From assembly GCF_039749495.1 (NCBI RefSeq), contig NZ_JBDLLU010000001.1, positions 124,001 to 188,000 of the forward strand: a stretch of 64,000 bases of DNA, given 5' to 3'. Each line of letters begins with the position of its first letter. The stretch's first letter is position 1. This stretch comes from Dehalogenimonas sp. THU2. Lineage in GTDB: Bacteria > Chloroflexota > Dehalococcoidia > Dehalococcoidales > Dehalococcoidaceae. Both the position numbers and the translations under genes were made by a program. Below, one piece after another: positions 41,576 to 52,053 of this stretch. The notes under the pieces are model-generated. The model worked only from the letters and a program-made list of their open reading frames with translations, had not been told where the DNA came from and did no database searches.

Positions 41576-42430
41576 TTATTGGGACAGGGCGCCCTGGATG
41601 AGGGACTGAACGGCGTCGATGGGCACGGCGGTGTTGATGCCGGTGGCGAAACCGTAGGACGGTATGCCGATCAGTTCACCGTTCATGTTGAATAGGCCAC
41701 CGCCGCTGTTGCCGGGATTGATGTCGGCGTCGAACTGGATATAGTCCATCCTGAAATTGGGATTTTCAGTATTGGAGGAGATCATGTTGCGAATGGCTGA
41801 AACGATGCCAGTGTTGAACGTGGCTGGACCGGGCAGTTCGTCACCCAGCGGGTAGCCGCAGGTGATGATCTCCTCACCGAGGATGACCGCCGCGGACGAG
41901 CCCATTTTAGCTGCCGGCAGGTCCGTCCGGGTAGTGGTTATCTTGAGGACGGCGGCATCCATATCGGCGCTACTGGTCAGCAGGGTGGCCGAGAAGCGTT
42001 CGCCGGTCATCAGGGTGACATTGATTGAGGTGGCTCCGTCCACGACGTGCTGATTGGTCAGGACATAGCCGTCAGCGCGGATTATGGTGCCGGAACCTGT
42101 GCCGCCGCCGAAACGGCTGAAGACCTCGACGTAAACCGTCGATGGTTCGATCTGGGCGGCCAGCTTGGTGAAATCGGTTCCCGATACGACAGGGACGGCG
42201 GCGATCTGGGAAACCTGCTGTTGCAGCGCGGTTATCTCCACCAGCAGCGCAGCGGCGTCCGATTGCTGCTCGGCGAGGGATGCTTCCAAAGAAGTGTTCC
42301 GGGTTTGGAGCGCCGATAACTCGGCCGCGGTGTCCTGAGAACCGGAGTTGGAATCCAGGAGCAGGGCGCCGTTGGCAATGGTGCCTGCACTTAAAAGGAC
42401 GATAAGGATCGTCATCAACCAGCGTTTCAT
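41576..42430 (-). CDS. Membrane-anchored trypsin-like serine protease (DegP/HtrA type, no PDZ)
   Basis: A 284-residue protein with an N-terminal signal anchor (WLMTILIVLLSAGTIANGAL), a short coiled-coil-like stretch (TSLEASLAEQQSDAAALL), then a protease domain. The triad is complete: His in VLTNQHVVDG, Asp in DMDAAVLKI, Ser in NPGNSGGGLF. There is no PDZ domain, so it differs from classic DegP. It likely acts outside the cell membrane. It forms a tandem duplication with the altered copy downstream. Confidence 0.86.
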   Translation of the reverse strand: MKRWLMTILIVLLSAGTIANGALLLDSNSGSQDTAAELSALQTRNTSLEASLAEQQSDAAALLVEITALQQQVSQIAAVPVVSGTDFTKLAAQIEPSTVYVEVFSRFGGGTGSGTIIRADGYVLTNQHVVDGATSINVTLMTGERFSATLLTSSADMDAAVLKITTTRTDLPAAKMGSSAAVILGEEIITCGYPLGDELPGPATFNTGIVSAIRNMISSNTENPNFRMDYIQFDADINPGNSGGGLFNMNGELIGIPSYGFATGINTAVPIDAVQSLIQGALSQ

Positions 42431-42608
42431 GTCGGTCTCCTCTGTTTCAAATGTTTGGTCGGTCCTTCGATATTACCGTAGCGGCGCGTGCACGTCAAAG
42501 AGGGCACACCGCGACTATGATGTCCATCATTTATTATGGCAGAAAAATGTGAAGGAATTATGGAGGGAGACCGCTGGATTTCGAGGGCCACAACATGGGC
42601 GACGGGGC

Positions 42609-42629
42609 GGGCCGACTTCAGGTCGGCCC
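42609..42629. repeat. REP-like hairpin downstream of frr
   Basis: GGGCCGAC, loop TTCAG, GTCGGCCC: perfect 8-bp arms followed by TTACAG. It lies 26 bases past the frr stop and could also stop transcription of the rpsB operon. Confidence 0.6.
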
Positions 42630-42654
42630 TTACAGAGGACGATTGGGGTGATGC

Positions 42655-44030
<1,376 letters not shown>

Positions 44031-44034
44031 GGCG

Positions 44035-44538
44035 TTAGCCGCCCAGTTCGAAGCGGACAAACCGCTTCAAGCGGATGTTCTCACCGGTCCGGGCTATAAC
44101 CTCGGTGATGAGGTCGTTGATCGACTTGGACGGTTCCTTGATGAAGGGCTGTAGCAGCAGGCAGGCGCTGTTGGCTTCTACTTCACAATCCGCCGGGCGA
44201 TCGGCTTCGGACAGGTATATGGGACACATGGCCGCGACCTGCATGGCCACGTCATGCGCCAGACGTTTAAACTCATCGGTGCGGGCGACGAAATCGGTCT
44301 CGCAATTTAGCTCGATCAGGGCGCCGACCCGGCCGCCGGTGTGAATGTAGGACTCCACCAGACCCTGACCGGTAACGCGATCAGCTTTCTTAGCCGCCTT
44401 GAGAAAGCCCTTGGCTTGGAGGGCCTCGAAAGCCTTGTCGATGTTGCCTTCGGACTCGATAAGGGCGTTGCGGCAGTCCATGACGCCGGCGCCGCATTTT
44501 TCCCGCAGTTCTTTAATGGTTTCAGCAGATACTTGCAA
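44035..44538 (-). CDS. tsf: Elongation factor Ts, short form
   Basis: A 167-residue EF-Ts, the nucleotide exchange factor of EF-Tu. The N-terminal UBA-like domain and first core are present: IKELREKCGAGVMDCRNAL, VESYIHTGGRVGALIELNCETDFVAR (only in part), DVAMQVAA. The second core domain found in the 280-residue E. coli protein is missing, as in other short forms such as that of Thermus. It lies 35 bases after rpsB. Confidence 0.95.
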   Translation of the reverse strand: MQVSAETIKELREKCGAGVMDCRNALIESEGNIDKAFEALQAKGFLKAAKKADRVTGQGLVESYIHTGGRVGALIELNCETDFVARTDEFKRLAHDVAMQVAAMCPIYLSEADRPADCEVEANSACLLLQPFIKEPSKSINDLITEVIARTGENIRLKRFVRFELGG

Positions 44539-44573
44539 TGTATTAAACCTCGATGTCGATATTAGAAAATAAG

Positions 44574-45353
44574 CTAGGCCGCGAACTCGATGTCGGCGGC
44601 GCGTTTTTCGTCCAGTTCCTTATTGGCGGCGGTGGTATCCACCTGCTCCACTTCGATCTTGGAAAGTCCGGCCCGGACGGCGAGCATGGTGTCGGCTACT
44701 TTGCCGATAACGAGCTTGATAGCGCGCATGGCGTCATCGTTGGCGGGGATCGGATAGTCGATGCCTACCGGGCTGCAGTTGGTGTCGACCATAGCCACCA
44801 CGGGGATACCCATGCGCTGGGCTTCGGCCAGGGCGATCTTCTCTTTGGTGGGATCGACGATAAAGATAACGTCCGGCAACGAGGTCATTTCCTTGAAGCC
44901 ACCCATCATCTTGTTGAGGCGGGCCATTTCATCGGCCAGTTTGAGCTGCTCTTTCTTGGGCAGGCGGGCCAGTTCGCCGCGAGCGTGCTGGTCTTCCAGG
45001 CGGACCAGATAATCGATGCGGTTCTGGATCGCGGCGAAGTTGGTCAGGATACCGCCGATCCAGCGCTGGTTGATGTAATACATGCCGCCGCGTTTGGATT
45101 CCTCGGCGACGATCTCCTGTGCCTGTTTCTTGGTGCCGACGACCAATATCTTGCCGCCCTCGGATGCGATGTTCTCGATAAAATCAAGCGCTTTGTCCAG
45201 CATCACGACAGTCTTGTCGAGATCGATGATATGGATGTCGTTGCGCTTGGTGAAGATGTATTTCTTCATCTTGGGGTGCCAGCGGCTGGTCTGATGGCCG
45301 AAATGGGCCCCGGATTCCAGCAGCTCTTTGATATTGGTGGTTGTGATCGGCAA
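44574..45353 (-). CDS. rpsB: 30S ribosomal protein S2 (TTG start)
   Basis: A 259-residue S2. Motifs: IKELLESGAHFGHQTSRWHPKM, GTKKQAQEIVAEE, INQRWIGGILTNF, and VIFIVDPTKEKIALAEA. The start is TTG at 45353, preceded by GGAGG eight bases away; TTG fits the S2 N-terminus and no ATG is available in frame close by. First gene of its operon, with a candidate promoter at 45.4 kb. Confidence 0.96.
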   Translation of the reverse strand: MPITTTNIKELLESGAHFGHQTSRWHPKMKKYIFTKRNDIHIIDLDKTVVMLDKALDFIENIASEGGKILVVGTKKQAQEIVAEESKRGGMYYINQRWIGGILTNFAAIQNRIDYLVRLEDQHARGELARLPKKEQLKLADEMARLNKMMGGFKEMTSLPDVIFIVDPTKEKIALAEAQRMGIPVVAMVDTNCSPVGIDYPIPANDDAMRAIKLVIGKVADTMLAVRAGLSKIEVEQVDTTAANKELDEKRAADIEFAA

Positions 45354-45408
45354 GTGGTTTTCCTCCTAAGTTAAAGCACGCGTATTCAGCCAATAAGTAT
45401 AACACAGC

Positions 45409-45437
45409 AGTATATCACAACGCTAAAGGGCGGGCAA
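45409..45437 (-). promoter_or_regulatory. Candidate promoter of the rpsB operon
   Basis: On the minus strand TTGCCC (45437-45432), 17 bases, TATACT (45414-45409). The -10 matches 5 of 6 and the -35 4 of 6. A second TATACT occurs closer to the gene at 45401-45396 without a good -35. Confidence 0.5.
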
Positions 45438-45499
45438 CGGTGTTGCGGGGACTTCCGGCGGGTGATTCAGGGTGCCTGAATTCGACGCGGTTTCCCGAA

Positions 45500-46378
45500 C
45501 TATTCCTGCCGTACGATAAGGAGAGGCAGGTCGCCCGCCAGCAGCAGTTTATGGGTGACGGACTTCACGCCCCAGGTAGACACGCGTGAGGTGGTGGCCA
45601 TGACCACCATGTCCGCCGCCAGGACGCGGGCGGCGGCGCTGATAAGTTTGGCGCCGTCGCTGCCGACATCGACACGGGTATCGACGTCCAGTCCCTGATC
45701 CCTCATTTTCCAGGCCAGTGTCTCCAGGTATTCACCGGTCTTTTCCTGAGCGGCGAGCGAACCTTTGATATCGTAAAGACCGCGATCACCGACCAGGTCG
45801 GACTCCGGTTCCGAATGCACCAATTCTTTTACCATGCTGAAGAGGGTGATCACGGCGTCACTGGCGGCGGCCAGGGCGGCTGCGGGGGCTAAGGCCTGTT
45901 CGGAACCCGGCGTGCCGTCAAGCGGGACAAGTATCTGGGAAAACAGGGGTTTACCCGGGGCGACAGCCCGCGGCGGTACCAGCATCGAGGGACAGCCGAT
46001 GACCCGGAAAACATCATCGGCGACGGAGTTGGGCCGCGCAGCCGATGCATTGAGCCCGCCGCTGACCATGATGACCAGATCTATGCCGTTCTGCTCCACA
46101 TAATCGTGAATTACCGGAGCCAGTTCACCAAATTGGGTCACGGCGGTTACGCAGGGTGATTGCCCCTCACCGGCACTGGAAAGGAAACCTTCCGCAACCA
46201 ACTCAGCCCGTTTTTCCAGGTAAAGCCGGTGCATGGTATGGTTCAGGTTGTGGCTCTCATCACAGGCATGTATGAGGACGAGTTCAGAACCCAGCCGCCG
46301 GGCCAGGGCTTCACCGTAGGGGATGACGGATTCCGCCATGTCCGAGCCGTCAAGAGGCAGCAGAATCTTATTGAACAT
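45500..46378 (-). CDS. Universal stress protein with two UspA domains
   Basis: A 292-residue tandem UspA protein. The start MFNKILLPLDGSDMAESVIP and the restart FSQILVPLDGTPGSEQALAP mark the two domains. Their nucleotide loops are degenerate compared with the 14.1 kb protein: SGGLNASAARPNSVADDVF and TTSRVSTWGVKSVTHKLLL lack the full G-x2-G-x9-G pattern, so ATP binding is less sure. It is divergent from coaE with a 135-base gap. Confidence 0.85.
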   Translation of the reverse strand: MFNKILLPLDGSDMAESVIPYGEALARRLGSELVLIHACDESHNLNHTMHRLYLEKRAELVAEGFLSSAGEGQSPCVTAVTQFGELAPVIHDYVEQNGIDLVIMVSGGLNASAARPNSVADDVFRVIGCPSMLVPPRAVAPGKPLFSQILVPLDGTPGSEQALAPAAALAAASDAVITLFSMVKELVHSEPESDLVGDRGLYDIKGSLAAQEKTGEYLETLAWKMRDQGLDVDTRVDVGSDGAKLISAAARVLAADMVVMATTSRVSTWGVKSVTHKLLLAGDLPLLIVRQE

Positions 46379-46513
46379 CTCGATTATCTCCTAACGCCAA
46401 GGATAGTGACAGAATATCTTTTGGTGCCGCCGCTGTCAATATCGGTAATGGGACGTGATCGGACCCCGAAGGTTTGAAACGCACCGGATGAGGTGCTAGA
46501 CTCTTGACTTATT

Positions 46514-47125
46514 ATGATAACTATCGGCATTACCGGCGGTATCGGCAGCGGCAAGAGTACCGTCGGCGCGATGCTTAAAGACCTTGGCGCGGCGTTTATC
46601 GACGCCGATAAGGTCGGCCACAGGTTGTTCCGGGAAGATTCGTCATTAAAGCGATCTATCGTCGAATCCTTCGGCGACCGGATCCTTACTCCGGAGCAGG
46701 ATATCGACCGCCGACATCTGGCCGCGGTTGTTTTCAAAGATCCGGCGGCGCTGGCTAAGCTGAATTCCATAATGCACCCGGCCATCAGCTGCGCGGTGGG
46801 AGAAGAAGTAGCGGCGCTCAGAGCCCAGGGGTACGGGGTAGTGGTGATCGAAGCGCCTCTGTTGGTGGAAGCCGGCTGGACCAAACAGACAGATGTCATC
46901 TGGCTGACGGTGGCTCCGGCGGCGGTTGTGTTGAAGCGGCTGATCGAGAAAATGGGATACACCGAAGTCGAAGCCCAGGCACGCATCGCTTCCCAGATCT
47001 CAAACGAGGAACGACGTCAGTATGCCTCGGTGGTCATCGACACCGACGTTCCCTTCGACGAACTGCGGGCACGGGTGGGGGAGTTGTGGCGGGGACTGAG
47101 CAAAGGACTAAATCCTAATTTCTAA
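46514..47125 (+). CDS. coaE: Dephospho-CoA kinase
   Basis: A 203-residue CoaE, the last step of coenzyme A synthesis. Walker A is ITGGIGSGKSTVGAML; the acceptor and lid regions FIDADKVGHRLFR and VVIEAPLLVEAGWTKQTD are typical. The gene ends inside an AT-rich repeat. Confidence 0.94.
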   Translation: MITIGITGGIGSGKSTVGAMLKDLGAAFIDADKVGHRLFREDSSLKRSIVESFGDRILTPEQDIDRRHLAAVVFKDPAALAKLNSIMHPAISCAVGEEVAALRAQGYGVVVIEAPLLVEAGWTKQTDVIWLTVAPAAVVLKRLIEKMGYTEVEAQARIASQISNEERRQYASVVIDTDVPFDELRARVGELWRGLSKGLNPNF

Positions 47126-47160
47126 GTACTAAAAAATTCTAAATCCCAAATACCATAATG
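47107..47160. repeat. AT-rich dispersed repeat, copy 2
   Basis: CTAAATCCTAATTTCTAAG and TTCTAAATCCCAAATACC share modules with the copies at 14998, 58757 and 60644. It covers the last codons of coaE and the following gap. Confidence 0.55.
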
Positions 47161-47270
47161 ATAGGAACGGGGATAGCGGGCGAGCGAGGTGTGCCTCCCC
47201 CCTACGGGATTGGTGAACTATTCGGTTGTCAGTAAATAGGCAGTATTCAGTAGCCAGCCGTACTCTTTGA

Positions 47271-48197
47271 TCACGGCGACAATAATATCTGAGACAGATT
47301 GTCTCTATTAAATATCTCATCCCCGGAAACCCATTTATGTTCCAGCAGCAGATATGATAATACTTCCCACTGGTACTGTTGACCGCTGGTAGGCATGGTG
47401 GAGATTTTTAAGAGTAGCTGTTGCGCGTTTTGGTATGAAGATAAGGTTGCCGAACTGGTAGGTCCGGTAGATAAAGAATTACCGTGGCAATTGAAGCAAT
47501 TGTTGTTATAAGACAATTTCCCTTTTAGTGCCAACTCACTGAAGGTAGCCACTATAGGTGTACTTGTGGTACCAGGTGTGGTCACCATAGCAATAATCTG
47601 GTTAAAGTCCTGTTGAGAAAGATGCTGTGGCTGGTATATTACACCTTGCTCTTTTAATTTAGCGGTAAATATGCCCAAATGATTTTCGGAACCTTCCGTT
47701 AATTTATTAAGAGCTGACCCGATATCATATTTATCCGTTTTTGCGGTGATTTCCGCAATATCTATGATATCCAATTCCTCAATCTCTGCCGCAGTAGACA
47801 GCGCAGTGATCTCTGAGGATGAACCACGTTCGATTAGGTCATTGTACATTTGCTGCAGGGCATTGGTAGTGAATTCACCCCTGCCTTTACTGGCTGCCGG
47901 GTTAGCCAGGTTATATTTATCAGTGAGTTCCTTCATGATGTCCATATGGGACTGTTCACTGCCACTGATGACATTCAGGACAGAAGAACCCCATTTGTCG
48001 TAGAAGTTTTGGTAGACGTCTCTGGCTAATTTTTCCAACTCATAGATATAAAGAATTCCTTCTTTATCAGCGTCCGTTAATGTTGGGGTTGTGGTTGGAG
48101 AAACGTTGCCATTGTTTGTTGCCTGGGAACACGCTGACAATACCAACATAGAAATTAACGCGATAACCAACAGAAGATAACTGATTCGTTTTAACAT
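47271..48197 (-). CDS. Lipoprotein: DUF2202 ferritin-like domain fused to cytochrome c domain
   Basis: A 308-residue secreted lipoprotein: lipobox LSAC with Cys23 follows a hydrophobic leader. Residues about 40-190 are a ferritin-like DUF2202 helical bundle, with IYELEKLARDVYQNF, SEQSH (Glu81/His84) and SENHLG as likely metal ligands. Residues about 215-308 form a single-haem cytochrome c domain: Cys234-x-x-Cys237-His238 and a later STMP with the probable axial Met. The start at 48197 has GGGAGG eight bases upstream. The gene is clearly more AT-rich than its neighbours, suggesting transfer. An outside redox or metal role is inferred. Confidence 0.8.
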   Translation of the reverse strand: MLKRISYLLLVIALISMLVLSACSQATNNGNVSPTTTPTLTDADKEGILYIYELEKLARDVYQNFYDKWGSSVLNVISGSEQSHMDIMKELTDKYNLANPAASKGRGEFTTNALQQMYNDLIERGSSSEITALSTAAEIEELDIIDIAEITAKTDKYDIGSALNKLTEGSENHLGIFTAKLKEQGVIYQPQHLSQQDFNQIIAMVTTPGTTSTPIVATFSELALKGKLSYNNNCFNCHGNSLSTGPTSSATLSSYQNAQQLLLKISTMPTSGQQYQWEVLSYLLLEHKWVSGDEIFNRDNLSQILLSP

Positions 48198-48267
48198 AAC
48201 AGAACCTCCCACCAATGATATTATACTCCGGAAGTCAGATAGTAGTTAGTCGTAGCCAGCGGGGGAA

Positions 48268-48335
48268 ATTTCAAATCTTAAATACCAAATCCCAAACAAT
48301 ATTTAAACCCAATATAAAATAACCAAAACGAGATA
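48268..48335. repeat. AT-rich dispersed repeat, copy 3
   Basis: TCAAATCTTAAATACCAAAT, CCCAAACAATATTTAAACCC: modules shared with the other AT-rich intergenic copies. It lies upstream of the lipoprotein gene and after the SDR gene end. Confidence 0.5.
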
Positions 48336-48413
48336 CCAAGAGTGCTTTGTCACTTCACTCCTCGCGATGATGTGACAGCGGTATTGGATTATTTTAATAT
48401 AGGACAGCAGTGC

Positions 48414-49313
48414 TTAGGATTTCCGACGGTTAACGGCAAGGTAGCCAAGGCCGTCCCGCAGGTGCAGCGGTTTGAAACCGAAGTCTTTCTCCACCGCGTC
48501 AGGATCGGTCACATTCGGGATTTCCATGGACTTGAACTCCACCATAGTTACCGGCGGGTTGCGGAGGATGGCATCCATGACGGCTACACCTGGCCGCATC
48601 AGCCACTTTGGTACGTGGATTTTGCTCTTCTTTACACCCATCGCCCGTAATATCTCATCGATCAGCGCATCGTAAGTCACGATCTCCGGCCCGCCGATCT
48701 GGCAGGTCTCGCCACGTTTTTCTCCGGCCACCAGCTTCATGACGCAGGTCACCACGTCGCCTACCCATATCGGTTGCAGCCTGGTTTTGCCGTCGCCGGC
48801 GATGGGTACGATGAACGGCACCATGCGGATGGAGCGGAGCAGGGAGACGATGAAGCCGGCGCCCTGGCCGAACATGACCGAGGGCTGGAGCATTGAGAAA
48901 TCCAATCCGCTGTTCCTGACCGCCTCCATGCCCAGCCATTTCGAGTGGAGATATTTGTATGCGGGGTCGGGGGTGGCGCCCAAAGCACCCATGTGGATAA
49001 AGCGCTTCACCCCGGCGCTTTTGGCGGCGTTGAGCACGTTCTGTGTGCCTTCCACGTTCACCTTGTGGAACGTGTTTCGCCCGGACTCCCGGATGACGGC
49101 CACCAGGTGGACGACGGTATCGACGCCGTCCATGGCGGCGCGCAGGCTGTCCGGGTCGGCGACGTTGCCGACGGCAAGCTCACAGCCGGGGGCTTTGATA
49201 CGGGCGCCCTCCGCCTCGTTAGTGATCAGGCAACGCAGCTTGTGGCCATCCTTCTGCAACCGGGGAATCAGATGGCTGGCTACAAAGCCGCTGGCACCAG
49301 TGATAAGTATCAT
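48414..49313 (-). CDS. NAD(P)-dependent SDR protein, NDUFA9-like (atypical epimerase family)
   Basis: A 299-residue Rossmann protein. The nucleotide motif is ILITGASGFVASHLIPRL; the catalytic Tyr-x-x-x-Lys site is YKYLHSKWLGMEA, in which the Tyr-Lys spacing is disturbed, as in atypical SDR-a5 proteins related to complex I subunit NDUFA9. Further family block: GFIVSLLRSIRMVPFIVPIAGDGKTRLQPI (quoted in part only). It may bind NADPH without classic epimerase activity. Substrate unknown. Confidence 0.78.
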   Translation of the reverse strand: MILITGASGFVASHLIPRLQKDGHKLRCLITNEAEGARIKAPGCELAVGNVADPDSLRAAMDGVDTVVHLVAVIRESGRNTFHKVNVEGTQNVLNAAKSAGVKRFIHMGALGATPDPAYKYLHSKWLGMEAVRNSGLDFSMLQPSVMFGQGAGFIVSLLRSIRMVPFIVPIAGDGKTRLQPIWVGDVVTCVMKLVAGEKRGETCQIGGPEIVTYDALIDEILRAMGVKKSKIHVPKWLMRPGVAVMDAILRNPPVTMVEFKSMEIPNVTDPDAVEKDFGFKPLHLRDGLGYLAVNRRKS

Positions 49314-49483
49314 CGCTGTCCTCCTAAAGCAGAATCGATTTAAGTATAGCGCGAAAAAGATGGATGGGATAGGGGGTAGGGACGATAATGCCGATATGGG
49401 ATCTAGTAGCGCTCGATTTTCGCGATAAAGCGTAATAGGAATGACGCTTGAAGTGATATAATCGAAATCGAAAGGAACCAGCC

Positions 49484-50500
49484 ATGCATCCAGCTCTTCT
49501 TTGGGAAAAGTTGCCGGAAAATCGGGTTAAGTGCCACACCTGCCAGTGGTATTGTGAGATCAACGACGGCAAGTCGGGCGTCTGCCGCATGTATAAGAAT
49601 GAAGGCGGGGAGCTTTTTAACCTCAATTATGCCAGGATTTCCTCGATAGCCGTCGATCCGATCGAAAAGAAACCTTTGTACCACTTCCATCCCGGCACCA
49701 CGGTCTTCTCCCTCGGCAGTTGGGGCTGCAACTTCCACTGCAAAGGCTGCCAGAACTGGGAGATCGCCTGCCCGGAAACGGATGAGGGATTGCAGCAATC
49801 CCGCGAGATAATGCCCGCCCAGGCAGTGGGCACGGCTGAGAATTCAGGCTGCGCCGGCATTGCCTGGACCTATAACGAGCCTTCGATCTGGCTGGAATAC
49901 ACCCTGGAATCGGCGAAACTGGCCAAAGAGAAGGGGCTTTATACCGTCTATGTCACCAACGGATACGCGTCCCATGAACACCTCGATGCCATCGGGCCGT
50001 ACCTCGACGCCTGGCGGGTGGACGTCAAGGGTTTCCGCGACGATACTTATAAGAAGATCGGGCGCATTCCGCACTTCGAAGGCATCCTCAGCATGGCCGA
50101 ACGGGCTAAGGACAAATGGGGCATGCACGTGGAGGTGGTGACCAACGTCATCCCCGGCGTCAACGATGACGATGCCCAGATTTCCGGCATCGCCGACTGG
50201 ATAGCCCGGAAGCTGGGAAAAGACACCCCCTGGCACATCACCCGTTTCCACCCTCACCGGCAGATGCGGGACTATCCGGCCACCTCGATGGAAACGCTGG
50301 AACACGCCTGGGAACACGGCAAAGCGGCGGGTTTGAAGTTCGTCTACCTGGGCAACGTGCCGGGCGACGGGCGCTCGAACACTGTCTGCTATCAGTGCGG
50401 TAAAACGGCGGTGGAGCGATCTGGTTTCAGTGCCAGAGTCACCGGACTCGATGTAGGCAAGTGTAAGTATTGCGGTGCGGAGTTAAACTTTCGAGTTTAA
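49484..50500 (+). CDS. amrS: AmmeMemoRadiSam system radical SAM enzyme
   Basis: A 338-residue radical SAM protein. The iron-sulfur site is Cys82-x3-Cys86-x2-Cys89 in SWGCNFHCKGCQNWEIA. Four N-terminal Cys (17, 20, 24, 34) and a C-terminal ribbon (CYQCGKTAVE and CKYCGAEL) could bind metal. The block ISSIAVDPIEKKPLYHFHPG is typical of this family, related to pyruvate formate-lyase activase. Function in vivo is unknown. It precedes the fused partner protein by 125 bases. Confidence 0.9.
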   Translation: MHPALLWEKLPENRVKCHTCQWYCEINDGKSGVCRMYKNEGGELFNLNYARISSIAVDPIEKKPLYHFHPGTTVFSLGSWGCNFHCKGCQNWEIACPETDEGLQQSREIMPAQAVGTAENSGCAGIAWTYNEPSIWLEYTLESAKLAKEKGLYTVYVTNGYASHEHLDAIGPYLDAWRVDVKGFRDDTYKKIGRIPHFEGILSMAERAKDKWGMHVEVVTNVIPGVNDDDAQISGIADWIARKLGKDTPWHITRFHPHRQMRDYPATSMETLEHAWEHGKAAGLKFVYLGNVPGDGRSNTVCYQCGKTAVERSGFSARVTGLDVGKCKYCGAELNFRV

Positions 50501-50503
50501 CTA

Positions 50504-50604
50504 TGACCAAGACACAAGATACAATAACCAATAACCAAGCCAATTCTAATAGCCAATTCAAAATAATCTAACATGTTTGGAATTTGTCTCTTGGTTATTG
50601 GTGA
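50504..50604. repeat. AT-rich inverted repeat, copy 4
   Basis: ACAATAACCAATAACCAAG on one side and CTTGGTTATTGGTGATTG on the other form an arm-loop-arm structure between the two AmmeMemoRadiSam genes. Module wording partly differs from the other copies. Confidence 0.6.
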
Positions 50605-50625
50605 TTGCGAGCAAGGAGCGAGACT

Positions 50626-51948
50626 ATGGCTATGATACGGCATCCCATCGCCTCCGGGAGATTTTATCCCGGGACCGCTGAAAGTCTTAGAGCTCTTATC
50701 GAATCGTTCGTCGAGAGGGTGGAGGATAAGATCGATGCTGCGGGTATTATCTCGCCTCACGCCGGGTATATTTATTCCGGGGGTGTGGCGGCTTCGGTCA
50801 TCGCTCGTATCGAACCGGCGGATACCTATGTTCTGATCGGCCCCAATCATACCGGCATGGGCAAACCGTTCTCCATCATGACCGTCGGTTCATGGGAGAC
50901 ACCGCTGGGGGAGGTGCCTATCGATTCAGCACTGGCACAGAATATCCTGGCTACCTCCAAGTATCTTCAGGAGGACCGCACCGCTCATCAAGGTGAGCAT
51001 TCCATCGAAGTCCAACTGCCGCTACTGCAATATTTCAAACCCGATCTCAAGATCGTACCCATCGTTTTAGCGGTGGCTACTCTGGAAGTCTACCGGGAGA
51101 TCGCGCGCAGCATCGCCCAGGCGATCAAGGAATCGCCGGGAAAGAAAATAGTCATCGTGGCTTCGTCGGATATGAGCCATTACGAACCCCAGGAGACGGC
51201 GGCGGCCAAGGATAAACGGGCCATAGAGGTGATCCTGCAGATGGACGAGGCTGCTCTTCTCGATAGGGTGGTAAAAGAACGCATCTCCATGTGCGGCTAC
51301 GCCCCGGCGGTGACCATGCTGGCCGCCGCCAAGGAACTCGGCGCCACAAGCGCCGAACTGGTGCGTTACCAGACGTCCGGCGACGCTTCCGGGGATTACT
51401 CCTCCGTAGTCGGTTACGCCGGGTTGATCGTCCCCCGCCACGAGATGTCGCCTCTGGTCAAACTGGCCAAAGAAACTGTCGAAACCTACGTCAGGGAACA
51501 TCGCGCCGTCAAACCGCCGGAAGAACTCATACCGGAAATGAAAGAAAAGGCCGGTGTCTTTGTCTCTATCAAGAAGGATGGCCAGTTGCGGGGTTGCATC
51601 GGCACCTTCGAACCATCGCGTCCGAATATCGCCGAAGAGATCATCGCCAACGCCATCTCCGCCGCCACCCGGGATCCCCGCTTCCTGCCTATTTCTCCCG
51701 ACGAACTGGAACACCTATCTTTCAGCGTGGATGTCCTGACACCACCGGAACCGGCGGAATTTGGAGACCTCGATCCCAAGAAATACGGTGTCATCGCCGA
51801 ATACGGCTGGAAACGGGGTCTGCTCCTGCCCGATCTGGAAGGGGTCGATACCGCCAAGGATCAGGTGAGCATATGCTGCCAGAAGGCCGGTATAAGTCCC
51901 GGCGAGCCGGTTAAGCTGTCCAGGTTCCAGGTGAAAAGATACCGGTAA
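50626..51948 (+). CDS. Fused AmmeMemoRadiSam proteins B and A (Memo + AMMECR1)
   Basis: A 440-residue fusion. Residues about 1-265 are a Memo-like domain of the LigB dioxygenase fold: [48 protein letters not shown] and SSDMSHYE, with His residues placed for metal binding. Residues about 280-440 are AMMECR1: [20 protein letters not shown] and the [20 protein letters not shown] block. ATG at 50626 has AGGAG seven bases upstream; a longer start at 50605 is less likely. With the radical SAM gene it makes the complete three-part set. Confidence 0.92.
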   Translation: MAMIRHPIASGRFYPGTAESLRALIESFVERVEDKIDAAGIISPHAGYIYSGGVAASVIARIEPADTYVLIGPNHTGMGKPFSIMTVGSWETPLGEVPIDSALAQNILATSKYLQEDRTAHQGEHSIEVQLPLLQYFKPDLKIVPIVLAVATLEVYREIARSIAQAIKESPGKKIVIVASSDMSHYEPQETAAAKDKRAIEVILQMDEAALLDRVVKERISMCGYAPAVTMLAAAKELGATSAELVRYQTSGDASGDYSSVVGYAGLIVPRHEMSPLVKLAKETVETYVREHRAVKPPEELIPEMKEKAGVFVSIKKDGQLRGCIGTFEPSRPNIAEEIIANAISAATRDPRFLPISPDELEHLSFSVDVLTPPEPAEFGDLDPKKYGVIAEYGWKRGLLLPDLEGVDTAKDQVSICCQKAGISPGEPVKLSRFQVKRYR

Positions 51949-52053
51949 ATACATAAATCGATCTCAAGTTGAAAACGGGCCACTACCGGCATATCATCTG
52001 CTCGACTGACCATCCCCAGGAAGTCATGGATATAATCCGAGAGAGGCTGAAAA

